A stretch of DNA of 64,000 nt. Origin: Spirodela intermedia (taxonomy: Eukaryota; Streptophyta; Magnoliopsida; Alismatales; Araceae). Of this stretch, positions 11,481-23,000 are shown in pieces (positions within the stretch are counted from its first letter, which is position 1; every line of letters begins with the position of its first letter). The notes under the pieces were generated by a model that saw only the letters and a program-made list of their open reading frames with translations, ran no database searches and had not been told where the DNA came from. A program made the position numbers and the translations under genes. Location: assembly GCA_902729315.2 (NCBI GenBank), contig LR746267.1, positions 377,001 to 441,000 of the forward strand, given 5' to 3'.

Positions 11481-12029
11481 CTACAAAGATGTATTATTAT
11501 ATATGTCTCAAATATCGAAAAGTAACTAATGTGAGAGTAAACTCATGCTGGTGGTCATTAACAAGTTTCTTTATATTTTTTATATATCTCAAATAATCTT
11601 CAATGATAAGAAGGATACACCTTTATGACGTCATTTGACAAGGATATTCGATAGTTATTTAACTCTCTCTCTCTCATATAGGTGAATGACGTGACTCAGT
11701 CGTTGTATATTAAATCACGCAAATCTAAAATTTATAAAACTAGAAAATATGATTTTTCAGATATTTAGAAGTATTTCTGAACAAATATATCAATTATAAT
11801 TCAATAAAACTTCCAAAAATAGCGTTAATTTTCTAAGTCGATCATAAAGATGTAATATAATATTTGGTATTCAGATTTTTTCTCAATGAATACGATTTTC
11901 TATGAATTTTATACTAAGAAATAAAAAGGAAATATATTTAAAATTCACAAAAAAAAAGAACTAAGGGTGCGGACGTCAGGATGACATCAGCGCGCGGCGA
12001 ACGCGAATCGGGCGGAAATAGAGTTCCGC

Positions 12030-12812
12030 CTGGCGATTCTTACGTAAGCGATTACAGATGATTTAATTAATCAAATTAAGATCTGTAAAAGCCAGAAGAA
12101 TCGTAATTGAACGAAGTATATTTTGGTAAATTAAAATCACACAAAATATCACTAAATGAAGCGTAAGTTAAGTTGAAAGCAAGAAAATAGAGTTCCGGCG
12201 TTGCAGCGGCGATGCGTCGGCGATGCACCGAAATCCTGAGCATTCGGGAGGATTGTCGTGCAGTGTCCACAACCTTGAAGGCTCTCTTTAGACAAAGACG
12301 ATGTGGGCAATCTTTAGATCTCCTTGTGAAGTCTAGAGATCAATGAAGTGGGTCGTCAAATCATCTTTAGCGGCTGTCACCCGGCGGAGCAGAAAAATGG
12401 CGACTTTGCGACTCTCTGGCGGCTGCCACCTGATGGAGAGGAGCTGGATGAAGGTGGGGCGCGTGTCAGAGAGCTTCATCCTCAGGTCCGCGCAGGAAGA
12501 GGAGGCTCTTCATCGCATCTGGTACGCTCTCAGGAGGTGGCGACTCGTCTCTCAGTGGATCATCCTCTTCCCGACGACAGTTTGTTTGTCGATCAAGCGG
12601 AGATGATTTACTCGATAGATTCGTGATCCTTTTATCGCGAATCCTTCAGCAATTTTAGTAACAATGCTCCGCGAATCGTGTTGATGAAATTTTTGTTGAT
12701 GATCCAGCGATTCTGGTTGCTTAATCCTTCACCGGCGATCTACAAGAAAGTCGCGATAATCAGATAAAAATATGAGTTTTGGCTCTAGAAGGATTCGAAC
12801 CCGTGCCAGTTG
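12030..12812 (-). repeat. Repeat family R2, copy b (inverted)
   Basis: Reverse complement of 8463-9430. Shared landmarks on the plus strand are GATTCTTACGTAAGCGATTAC at the left end, GGAGGATTGTCGTGCAGTG, GATTCGTGATCC and GGTTGCTTAATCCTTCACC. It is more GC-rich and better preserved than copy a. Together with copy c at 13321-13895 it forms a long inverted repeat around R1 copy d. Confidence 0.75.
12780..12801 (-). other. tRNA-like 3' half (B-box) inside repeat
   Basis: Read on the minus strand, this segment holds a GGTTCGAATCC box, the consensus T-loop/B-box, followed by an 11-base acceptor-like tail ending CCA. No matching 5' half or A-box was found upstream, so it is not a tRNA gene. It could be a SINE remnant or, read on the plus strand from TGGCTCTAG, a retroelement primer-binding site. 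A degraded version sits at 8470 in R2 copy a and at 13325 in copy c. Confidence 0.5.
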
Positions 12813-12904
12813 CCCCCCCTTTTTGGGGAAGGTGACGCGGGTTTAGTCCCACATTGGTTGTGCGCCGAAGTTTCTGGCGAATATAAAGTAATATTAGATT
12901 CATG

Positions 12905-13313
12905 ATCAAGAGCGCGTGTACGACCACTCCTTGCCCCACAGCCGGCTGGCCACTGGTGACGTGGAAGGGGAGTGTCGCACACGTGTCCACATCATTGGTT
13001 CAAGCTACTCGAGCCCTTACTCGCGGCTACTCCCCGATTGCGCTTCTGACCCGCTTGCGGGCCCGGCTGGCCGACGGGTCCCCACATTTTGCAATATTTT
13101 TAGTTTTATTTCTTTTTCTTCATTTATCTCAAAAGTAAGACTGTAAAAATCATATAAATTCATATAAAATCACATAATTACCCAAAAAATCACATTAATC
13201 AACTAAAAATCATTTTCACACTTTAACACAAATATAAGTCTATTTATCACGAGTTAAGACTAAAACTATATTATTTACTAATTATTAACTCATGATAATG
13301 AAGACTTATTAGT
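12905..13313 (-). repeat. Repeat family R1, copy d
   Basis: Same orientation as copy a. Starts near GCGTGTACGACCACTCC, with ACGTGG and CACACGTG boxes and the GACCCGCTTGCGGGCCCGGC palindrome-like block, then the AT-rich half ending AATGAAGACTTATTAG. It is the best-preserved copy by eye. Confidence 0.8.
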
Positions 13314-13320
13314 GAACAAT

Positions 13321-13895
13321 TAGCGAGGGTTCAAATTTGAATAGAACCAAAATTCATATTTTTATTTGATTAAATCATAATTTTTTTGTAGAGCACCAGT
13401 CAATAATTAAGTCACCAAAATCACTCAATCATCAACAAAATATTGTCAACACGATTCACGGAGCATTGTTACCAATTTCTGAATAATTCTACATAAAAAG
13501 ATCATGAATCTATCGAGGAAATCATTTTGAATTGATCAATGAATGAGTCATCGTTGAGAAGAGGACGATCCAATGGAAGATAAGTTGCCACCTCATGAAG
13601 GGCCTACTCTTACTCTGTGGACATAAAAATGAAGCTCCCTAAAATGTGACCCAACTCCATCTTGCTTATCTCTTTCAGATGACAACTGCCAAAGGTTCAA
13701 AAGTCATTATTTTTTTTGTTCCACTGGGCAATAATCATCAAAGATAATTTGTCAACTCATTTCATTAATTTTTAGAGTTTACAAAAAGATTTAGAGATTA
13801 CCCAAGTCACTTATGTCCAAAGAAAGTCTTTGAGGTTGTGGACATCGCACGACAATCCTCTTGAACGCATAGAATTCTAATGATTGTTATTACGA
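13321..13895 (+). repeat. Repeat family R2, copy c
   Basis: Parallel to copy a, starting GAGGGTTCAAATTTGAAT (a mutated B-box) and running to the CGACAATCCTCTTGAACGC block. It is AT-shifted, consistent with decay of methylated cytosines in an old repeat. It truncates before the end seen in copies a and b. Confidence 0.7.
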
Positions 13896-14838
13896 AGTTA
13901 AAACTCTAATTATTTTGAAATTAAGTTATTGCTAATTATTTTGAGATGTAGTTTTCTTCAACAAATGACCAAGTTACGGATGGTTTTAAAAAGGTATTTA
14001 ATTATATCAAGTTGTTTAAATTTAGTGTTACACATTTGGTACTAAGGGAGAATTTTGGCATTTATTAAAAAAGTCAAAAAAAAAGGACTACAAAGATGTC
14101 GATGGCTTTAGACCATTTATTACTTACTTTTTCTTTTCAGGTCATTGGGCTAAAGGGAGGTGGTCCCCTTTACTTCTCACTTTAGGTACCTTCTGCCCTA
14201 AATCTAGCCCATTCTCTCCACATTTTCATTCCTATTTCGGCTACAGCTATTGGTTCGCACTTTTATCCAATCTGGGAAGCAGTATCATCTTTTGGTGTCT
14301 GGTTATACAACGATTGTCCTAACTAACTAATCGTCTATATTTTTCACTTGGTGTAGCTTCCCTAACGAGTGGTGAGTGGGAGTCTGATAGACCCTTAGAT
14401 GTCCCCCACGAACCGATCAACTCCACGTAAGGGTCAGCTCATCACACCTTCTATAACTCAGGTGTCTTCTTCAGAAAACGTGTGCCAGGTTACTCCAGAT
14501 CAAATCATGAGTAACGGTCTTCTACTGTCATCTATGTGTAAGACGAAAAGGTGGAACCATAAAAAGAAAAAAGTAGTCGTGGAGTCTCACCCGCTCTAAG
14601 GGTGCTTGAGAGAGAGTATGACCCGCTCTAAGGATCATTATCCTCTCCCATCCCTCTCTCTCTCACCTGTCTTCACAAGTCTTTCTCCTCTCACGTAATC
14701 ATCCGCGGAGAGGAACAGTATGACTCGTCATAAGTCGTCAGCATCTACTGTTGTGTTACTGTTCACCCATTATCATCTCCCATCCCTCTCCCTCACCTGT
14801 CTTCACCTGTTCTCCCATACCTCACCCAGTATGGATGA
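13896..14838. other. Spacer, downstream flank of CCD4
   Basis: No convincing coding sequence; the 66-residue frame at 14399 is not recognisable. A CTCTCCC-rich block (TCCCATCCCTCTC...CACCTGTCTTCAC) occurs twice, near 14646-14690 and 14775-14815. The 3' untranslated region and polyadenylation site of CCD4 must lie in the right part of this stretch. Confidence 0.4.
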
Positions 14839-16638
14839 CTAGGATTTCCCCTTCTGTGAACGGAGCTCCTCCGCCGTGACGAACAGGCCGTGGAAGCCAT
14901 ACGGCACCCGACAGGGCAGGGACACCTCGGCGACCACCTCCAAGTCCGGGGACCTCGCATCCATCACGAGGAAGCTCGACTCTCGCGTGTTCTCGTCGTG
15001 CAGGTACGTCACTAGGTACCCGTCGTCCTCCCCCTCGCCCTCGACCAGCGCCGGTACGAAGACGGGCTCGCCACCGAACCTCCGGGGACCGTAGATCCGG
15101 GAAGCGACCACACAGTCGCCACCCTTCTTCTCCATGTCGAGCTTCACCACGGCACCCACCTTCGGTTGCGGGTCTCCCACGCCGAGGTAGGCGTAGCGGT
15201 TGCGGCGGCCTAGGTAGTTCGGGTTGATCACGCCGAAGTCGAGGTTCTCTGAGGACAGCGGGGTCCGGGATACGGCTCCGCTCTTGAGGTCGATCCTCAC
15301 CATCTCCACGCAGCACTGGACGAGTTCCATCCTTTCCAGCGGACGCTCCATAGGCAGCATGTTGGGCGCCACCAGTACCACGGTGGCACCTCCGTCCTCC
15401 TCCCATGCGTTGACGATATGCACCGGGTTGAATCCAGGCAGCTCGAACCACCTAATGTCGCAATCGGACTCCGCGTACCGCGGTAGTATACCGACCCTGG
15501 GCACCTTCGCGGAATCGGTGCCGAGGGGAAAGGCACCCGCGAACGCCATCTGCAACGGTTGCATTACGATCTGCGTATCGAATAAGAGGGCGTAGTTTTC
15601 GGTGATGGCGAAGTCGTGGAAGAAGCCGGGCTGGCTAACGGAGAAGATGGGCACGTCCGGCTGCTTCTTTCCTTCGGCGTCGAAGCGGAAGTAGGTGACG
15701 AAGGGGGGCACCACGCCACACCGGAACGCGAAAACCTCGCCGGTGATGGCGTCCTTCTTAGGATGGGCCGTCATGCAGGTGGAGAGTTCGCCCCCAAAGT
15801 CCCACCGGCCAATGGTGGTCACGTCGCCGGATGGGGAGAGGTGAACGGCGTAGGGGAGATCCGCCTCTTCGAGGGCGAAGACACGACCGCCGATGAAGGC
15901 GAGGCTGGTGTTCGCGACGCCGAGGCCTGCGGCGAGTTCCGTCTGTCCTGTGACCACGCGGGCGGCGAAAGCGGCGTGACGAGCGAGGCCATCAACGCCG
16001 TGGATGCCTGAGAAAATGGTAGGGAAGACGTTCCTGCCGGCCTCCCGCTCCACCAGGTACTTGTATGTCTGTACGTAACGGCTGCACAATGTAGCAGGGG
16101 CAGTGCCGTCACCACCTCCGGGGAGGAGGATGGAGTGAAGCATGCCGTCGCCGTCGAAGTGGTGGTAAGTCCCGAGAGGAAAGTGCTGGGGATTCGGCCC
16201 ATTGCGGAGATAGGCACCGCCCCGAAGGGCGGGGGGGATTCTTCCCCTGACAAGGGGGCAAGGTGTCGGGGGCAGCTCGCCGACTGGAGCCCAGTTGCCG
16301 GCGAGGACGTAGCGGGGGTCGTTGTGGGGAAGGGGGGCAGTAGGGGCCATAAAACTGTCGACGATCGCTTCGAAGGTCTTTCTAAGGGAGTCGGCCAGGG
16401 ATGACGTGGGAGTCGCCTCGATCAGCTTCCTGAGGAGAGCGGGGAGGGCCTCCTTGCCCCCAGGATATGTGGGCGAAGATGAAGAAGTCGGGACAGCGGT
16501 GCCATCCTTCTTGAGAACTGCGGAGGTGCGGCGCAAGCGATGGCTCAAAGGGAGGACCTTGGCGCCCGACTGGGGGCGGAGGCCGTGGGGAAAGGTGACG
16601 CCGGCGGTGGAGATAAAGGAGGAGCAAAGAGGATCCAT
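14839..16638 (-). CDS. CCD4: Carotenoid cleavage dioxygenase 4 (CCD4), plastid
   Basis: Non-haem iron dioxygenase that splits carotenoids or apocarotenoids, typically at the 9,10 or 9',10' bonds, in plastid plastoglobules. It thereby lowers carotenoid colour and releases ionone-type volatiles. The 599-residue protein from MDPLCSSF has a Ser/Arg-rich transit-peptide-like N-terminus, then ELPPTPCPLVRG, GAYLRNGPNPQHF, YHHFDGDGMLHSI, GLGVANTSL and ITENYALLFDTQIV. The four iron-ligand histidines are present (about 292, 341, 407 and 583 in AHP, FFHDF, PVHIV and YGFHG). The sequence favours CCD4 over NCED: FNPVHIVNAWEED and VANTSL are CCD4-like. The frame is open 17 codons further upstream (ATG at 16689). 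I chose the ATG at 16638 because it begins the plastid-type leader. It is intronless, as CCD4 genes often are, and strongly GC-rich. Confidence 0.92.
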   Translation of the reverse strand: MDPLCSSFISTAGVTFPHGLRPQSGAKVLPLSHRLRRTSAVLKKDGTAVPTSSSSPTYPGGKEALPALLRKLIEATPTSSLADSLRKTFEAIVDSFMAPTAPLPHNDPRYVLAGNWAPVGELPPTPCPLVRGRIPPALRGGAYLRNGPNPQHFPLGTYHHFDGDGMLHSILLPGGGDGTAPATLCSRYVQTYKYLVEREAGRNVFPTIFSGIHGVDGLARHAAFAARVVTGQTELAAGLGVANTSLAFIGGRVFALEEADLPYAVHLSPSGDVTTIGRWDFGGELSTCMTAHPKKDAITGEVFAFRCGVVPPFVTYFRFDAEGKKQPDVPIFSVSQPGFFHDFAITENYALLFDTQIVMQPLQMAFAGAFPLGTDSAKVPRVGILPRYAESDCDIRWFELPGFNPVHIVNAWEEDGGATVVLVAPNMLPMERPLERMELVQCCVEMVRIDLKSGAVSRTPLSSENLDFGVINPNYLGRRNRYAYLGVGDPQPKVGAVVKLDMEKKGGDCVVASRIYGPRRFGGEPVFVPALVEGEGEDDGYLVTYLHDENTRESSFLVMDARSPDLEVVAEVSLPCRVPYGFHGLFVTAEELRSQKGKS

Positions 16639-17702
16639 TGCGGATGCGTACAGAGCCGGCGTTCGGATCGTTACCCTTTTTCTAAACACCCGCCGGGCAA
16701 TAATAGGCTACGTCAAGGGGGATGGATGATAGAGAAACTGGCGTATCGGACTCGCTTCTCTCGAAATATCTTGCTCCATATCATCATCGGCCTTCTTTCT
16801 TTTCTTTTCTTTTCGGCGTTGGTGTGGACCTCCCAGCCGGCCGCCAGCAAGCTTTCAGGTGATCGGAGAGGATCGATTTGGCGGTTCCCATCTGGTCCCC
16901 GCGCGCGTGTAGAACGTGAGATGGAGACCACCGAACCCCCATCGTCGTCTCTCCAGATCCAGATAATATGAGCGACCTGGTAGAAGATAATTGACTTGTT
17001 CGGTAATCCGATCAAACCAACTTCCAGGCTCTCGGCGGGCACTCTGCCATCCTTCAACAACGATTGCACGACAATGAATGATGACGAACCTGCTTCAGCT
17101 CTCGATGATTCTTATTTATATTTATATTTATATTTATATTTATATTTTATGATACTGTATCTAATATTATTGTTACACAGCAGCTTGGTGCCAAAATGTA
17201 GTATAGAAAACGTGATGATTGTAGGACGGTACAGATCCTGAGCTGATACGGAAAAGATTTATAATGCTATATTAATATATTTATTTAAATAATTTCTTGG
17301 ACAATAAGAAAATGACGTCCTAGTCTTAAAATTAGGCATCACAAAATTTCTATGAGTATTTAATGAAAAGAATAGTGACAGTAATAATGGGTGTGATTTA
17401 AAAACAGAAAAAGAACAAAAGATGGCCGGTGGGGATGACAACCGCCGCCGTTAGGGTCCACAACATTAAGGTGGATGAGTGGATAACGCGCCACCGTGGC
17501 GGGCTCAACGGAGCCGACAGCTCCCGAGTAATTGGACGGTGTGGCTCAGATTGAATGAGACGGAGTTGTCCATGAGAAAGGAGCGTCCCGGTGAGGCCAC
17601 CGCGAGCGAGGTGAGTACTCTGCCGCGGGAACAACTGGTCAAAGGGCGGCGCCGCTGAAGAGTCGGTTAACGAGCGAGGAATTTATGATGGGCAGCTCCG
17701 CT

Positions 17703-17744
<42 letters not shown>

Positions 17745-17841
17745 ATAGAGAGAGAGAGAGAGAGAGATGGAGCTTATTACATGAATACATATAAACCTCC
17801 TATTTGATACATCACCTAGCTTGATGGAGAGACAGACAAAC

Positions 17842-17894
<53 letters not shown>

Positions 17895-18248
17895 GGGAGA
17901 GAGCTGAGATCAATTCCTCAAAGTCTACTATTTGACCCACCAGTTGCGTTGACCGCGGGACTAGAGCCAATTCTTTTTGTACAAGGAAGAGAGCAAAAGG
18001 GCATATATAAATGGAAATTATTTTTTTCTGCGCACAGCTGTTTACAAGCTCATTTCCCCGTGTCTGACGTCTGAAAAGCTCCATCTTAACATAAAAAATG
18101 TTGTTTACCCAAATTCACCAAAACCCAAGAACAACAAGTCAGCAGGTTGGTCAACCCAAGAACGGCACCATTTCATAGGAGACGGATGAAACAATGACAC
18201 AAACAGGGAGAAGGGGATCTTCGCTTCTCTACATCAGACATATTTAGT

Positions 18249-18279
<31 letters not shown>

Positions 18280-18438
18280 AAGTAATGGACTCTAGGACTT
18301 CCCCACGGCCACTTTAATCATTAGAAAATTCCAGGTATTTATGGTAGTAGACCAGGGGGGAACAGGAGAGAAAGTCTTACCCCCACAACGCCCGCACACC
18401 CTCTCGGTGAGAACAAAACTGGGGAGCCAGGGGGAGAG
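16639..18438. other. CCD4 5' flank and DOT2 3' flank
   Basis: Holds the CCD4 promoter side, with no clear TATA box within 100 bp of the start codon. Simple repeats follow: (TTTATA)n at about 17114-17150, (AT)n at 17705-17742, and (GA)n at 17747-17767, 17853-17891 and 18249-18275. No credible coding sequence. The block 18300-18438 is probably DOT2 3' untranslated region. Confidence 0.55.
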
Positions 18439-19995
18439 TCAACTCTTTGACTTTTTTGGAGGTGGCGGGCCCATGCCTCCAGAGTCGTCCTTCCTCTTGA
18501 TCCCCAGGAAATGCTCCACCTGACAAAAGGAAGCAAGCATTTTAAACAAGGCCACGCTACAATTCTCTCTAGGCCAGGGTTTTGACATTTATGAATAAAG
18601 TTGACAGGTGGGGCAAGTGGGCTGGGCGTTGACCTTCCTGTCGCCCAACATGGGGGTCAAGCTCCCTAGAGTATCCTTCTCCACTGTGGCAAACCCACTC
18701 CTCGGGTCACTCGTTTGCCTGCATTCCATGAATCAGAAGGAGAAAAATAAGTTTCCAATGATGATCCCCAGCGATAGAACTAGAGAGAGAGAGAGAGGGA
18801 GAGTTGACCCTGGTTTGACGTGTCCGCTGAGCACAAGATAGGGAGTCTTGAGGCGAGCTTGGGCCTCCCTCATCCTCTCCACCGACATGGAGGGAGTGTC
18901 GGAAGCCTTCATCTGCTTCAGCTTCAGATCCTCCTGGTACTGCTTCATCCTCTTCTCCAGCTTTGCCTTGCCGGGCCCCTTGCCGTGAAACTTGTGTGAG
19001 AGCATCCGGAAGGCCTCCTTTGGTGTCATCTGTTTGGAAGCTCACACACCAACCAAAATTCAGACAAAAAAAATAAAAAATAAAATCATCCACAGAGATA
19101 AATAATAAGATGATGATTTTGGAAGAAGAGAGGATTATTGTTTATTTTACGAGAAAATAATTGTTGACTTAATACTCTGACAATAAATAAATAAACAAAT
19201 AAAACACAAGCGCAGAGATAACAAATAAGATGATGATTTTAGAAGAAGAGAAGATTATTGATTATCTTAGGAGAAAAGCATCGTTGACTTAAAATTCTGG
19301 CAATAAATAAATAAATAAAAGCAAATCCACAGATAAATAATAAAACGATGATTCTACAAGAAGGGTTTTGGATTTTATTAGGAGAAAGGAATCATTGACT
19401 TACAATTCTGCCAAACTCGTCGAGCCTCTCGATGCGGATCTCCTTTGAGCCAGAGCCATCATTGTCGACCAGACCGACCAGCTTGCTCTTCTTCTTGTCC
19501 ATGGTTCGGCCGCCCCAGTCGATGGTCTCCTTTAGGGTTCCTCGGTCTTGGAGCAGCTTGAGGGCCCCCGAGAGGCCTTTCCCTACTACAACCTCGTGAA
19601 TCACCTCGTCGGGGACGACATCCTCTTCTTCTTTGCTAATGGACGGTTCAGCGACATCTGTCTCCATTAATTCGGACCAGGCGCTGGCCTCATCACCCAC
19701 ATCCTCGACGTGGTCCTTGAGTTCTTTCTCTTCTTGTTCTTCATCCATGAAGACGTCTTCTGAGTCGGGCTTGTGGGTGTCTGAATAATTGGACAGGATG
19801 CCATGATATCAATCATCCATTAACAGTAATTCATTGATAAATTGAAGCTTTGGAAACAGAGAAAGAGAGCATGACCAAAATAATAGTGAGAGAGAGATAG
19901 AGAGAGAAGAATGCCATGATATCAATCATCCATTAACAGTAATTCATTGATAAGTTGAAGCTTTGGAAACAGAAAGAGAGCATTACCAAAATATT

Positions 19996-20030
<35 letters not shown>

Positions 20031-23000
20031 GGCATGCCATGATATCAATTATCCACTAACAGTAATTCACTGATGAATTGAAGCATTGGAAACGGAAACA
20101 GAGAGCATGACCAAAATAATAGAGAGAGAGAGAGAAGCATACCTTCATTGAATTGAAGACCCAGTACAAACTCCTCCATCTCGGTGATGACAACTTTATT
20201 TTCTTGGGGTTCGGTGGATGTTCGATTTTCAATCTCAACAGTTTTTGATTTCACCTCGAGCGCGATGGCCTGAGGGCCAGAAGCTGCAGCTTCCTCCTGC
20301 CGGCTGAGAGCAAGTTTTCTCGCCCGTTCCAAGGACCTCTGCAGATCCTCATAATCTTCACCAAAAACGGGGCCATCGTCTTCTTCGGCCTTGACAATGG
20401 TGAGAGTCTCTGCTCGGGCGAGAGCCATGGATGCCTCCTGAGCTCTGGCAAGAGCAGACTCATAGGCCTCGCTCCTCATCTGCGCCTCGGCTCTCTCTTG
20501 TTCCAGTTTCGAGGATGACCTGATCTGATCCTTCCTGGAGCCCAGATCACTGGCCCCCAGGCCGACAGACTTGGCATCAGCTTCAAGAGCGTCCAAGTCC
20601 AGCTTCTCCTTCTTCCTCAGAGACTTCTTCCTCTTTGGTTTCTTGAACTGAAGCATTTCCTCGGGGGTGAAATAATCCGACGAGGTTTTTCCATAAGTGG
20701 TAAGATCTTCGTAGTTCTTGCTCACGACGTTTCCTTGTATTCTTCTCCGCAGCTGTCCGTGAAAAATATAGTTTGAAAATAAGAAGGCAATCACTGAAGA
20801 AACCAATGACGAGAAGGTCTTATAAAAAGCAATCAAGGAGAGGAGATGAATAAAATGGTGGTGAATAATGAACCTCTTCAAGTTTCTTCTCAGCTTCACC
20901 AGTGAAGCGTCCGCTATCATCCAGGGTGACCCCCTAAAAAAGGAAAGCAGATCAGGGAAAAAGTATTGGAACCGTCATACTGGGGAGTCATGAAGCTGTG
21001 AAAGGATGGACCTCGTCTTGGTTTGGCTCATCATACTGGGGAAGCATCTTCTTCTCAGAGAGTGCCTCTTCGCTGAACCTAAGGCAGAGAGAGGGGGGGT
21101 CGAATTAAGAACACAGGCAAATGAAGCATGGGAGGAAAACTCACAGCTTATCATAGTAATTTCCTTACTTGTCATCGTATACCCCAGCTCCCTTCTTTGC
21201 AGCCTTGTAGGCCTCATTTCGGCGCTTCTGCTCTCCGATCTCGACATTCTCAAGCATGTCAATGTCTGCTCAGACAGTCAAAAAATAAAATAAAATAATA
21301 TAAAAAGGACGAGGGAAAGTTTGAGGTAGCAGACATGACCAGTATGAATTCAAGCGTCCAGTTACCTTCGTTGACATCACCGTTTGCAAGAATGCTCTGA
21401 TCTTTGAGAGTAAGAACCACAGTTCCACCTTCAAGCACCTTATCAAGGCCGTGAAGGATCTTAACTCCAGCAAGATGCTCTGTTTAAGGCAAAAAGAGAT
21501 GTTAAGCATGTCAGAAATCAATGGCTTTAGACAGAATTTAGCATGTATACTATGAATGTGTATATCTATATATATATGTGAAAATATTAGGAGATCAAAC
21601 GGATGTAAGGCAAAGTTTTCGAGAATGTATTACTTCCAACAAGCCCAGCTGCCCCCTCCTCCTCCTCACTTTCTTCATTGATATTATCCTAGAAAAAAGG
21701 TACCCAAAGTAAGGGACACGGTATCTTTTGAGAACAAAAACGAGGACAGATCATGATAGCGATCATCACCTGCTCTTCCAGAGCCTTCATGAGTCGAGAA
21801 GCTTTCTGCTTCTCAATAGTCCTCTTATCTTCAAGTTTCCTGCTCTTGTTGACCCAAGAAAGGATCTCAGATTCACCACTGGGCTTTTTCTTCAATCTCT
21901 CCTGCTTCATCCTATAAAAGACATTCAAACACCAAAGCCATAAGGCGCAATGCATCTTGATAAGGAACATCGAACCGCCTTTTCAATTGAAAGAAATGTA
22001 GAAAAACAAAACTGGAAAACGTTGATGTAACATAACAATCCATCACTGAGAGAGGAACAAGTCAATGTGGTGGAATTTCAGTAAGCAAAAGAAACAAGAA
22101 AATAAAAGAAATCGGATCCCGGATAGGATCCAAGAACAAGTGTGGTAAATGTTTGAGAGGGTAATTGCTCTCCCAAGCTCCTGAAAATCACCCTCATCCT
22201 TTTCCCTCCTCACTCTTCTTTATATAAGTGTGGAGCCACTCTTTGGGATTTACAGATTAAACCCTGACAAGTGGGATTTTGTCCTACTACTCCTGGAATA
22301 TGTATGGTGCCTCAGAGAGCGAGGGCAAACATTTCCTTTTCAGAATGGCATTATATGACGTAGAGGGAACAGTTTCCTTTGTTATTTACCTTCTTCAATC
22401 AAGAGAGAGCACTCGTAGCAGAAAATACCAAACTAGAGGCCACAACCATGCGAAATACACTTTCAAAAAGCATGCCAGAATTAAACATTGGAAATAAACA
22501 CCCAGAAAGTAATGAGAATGAGGCTGACCAAATGAATGAATATTCATTAGCTGTCGTCACTTGTTGACGATGAATTAAAAAAAAATCTTGAGAATTAGCA
22601 AGAGGTAATTTCTCTCCTTTACCAACTACGAGAAAATCAGCAGAGTTTAGCCTGAATTTTCAGTCCACCACATCAACTTTCGAAAAAAAAAAAACACCAA
22701 TTTGAAGGAAAACATGTGCCATACGACCAAAATTAGATGGTAGCAAAATAAAACGAGTGGGTAAATTGTAGCCATTTACTGTAGACAAGACAATAAATCG
22801 GGAAAAACAAAAAGATGTTCAATTTCCTTGAATGACTGACCATATCATATAGGTCCTCCAAAAAACTGTACGAGCTTCTGTAACAGAAGCGAGCCTACAC
22901 CTCATTGGTAGCATTTTTCGTATTAAAATTAGATGCATATAATCCCCCAAATCCCCTCCACACAAATATACCAGAGCCAAAAGAGATCTATGGAGGGTTT

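Noticed and set aside
12780-12812. tRNA gene on the minus strand
   Set aside because: Only the T-arm and acceptor 3' half are present. No A-box, anticodon arm or 5' acceptor strand could be found upstream.
14822-15451. Second open frame overlapping CCD4
   Set aside because: Shadow frame caused by the high GC of CCD4; Arg/Gly/Pro-rich without a recognisable motif.
15224-16404. Plus-strand frames opposite CCD4
   Set aside because: Antisense shadows of a GC-rich gene; no family resemblance.
17700-18280. AT and GA runs considered as a CRISPR-like or origin structure
   Set aside because: They are plain dinucleotide microsatellites with no repeat-spacer architecture, and the genome is eukaryotic.
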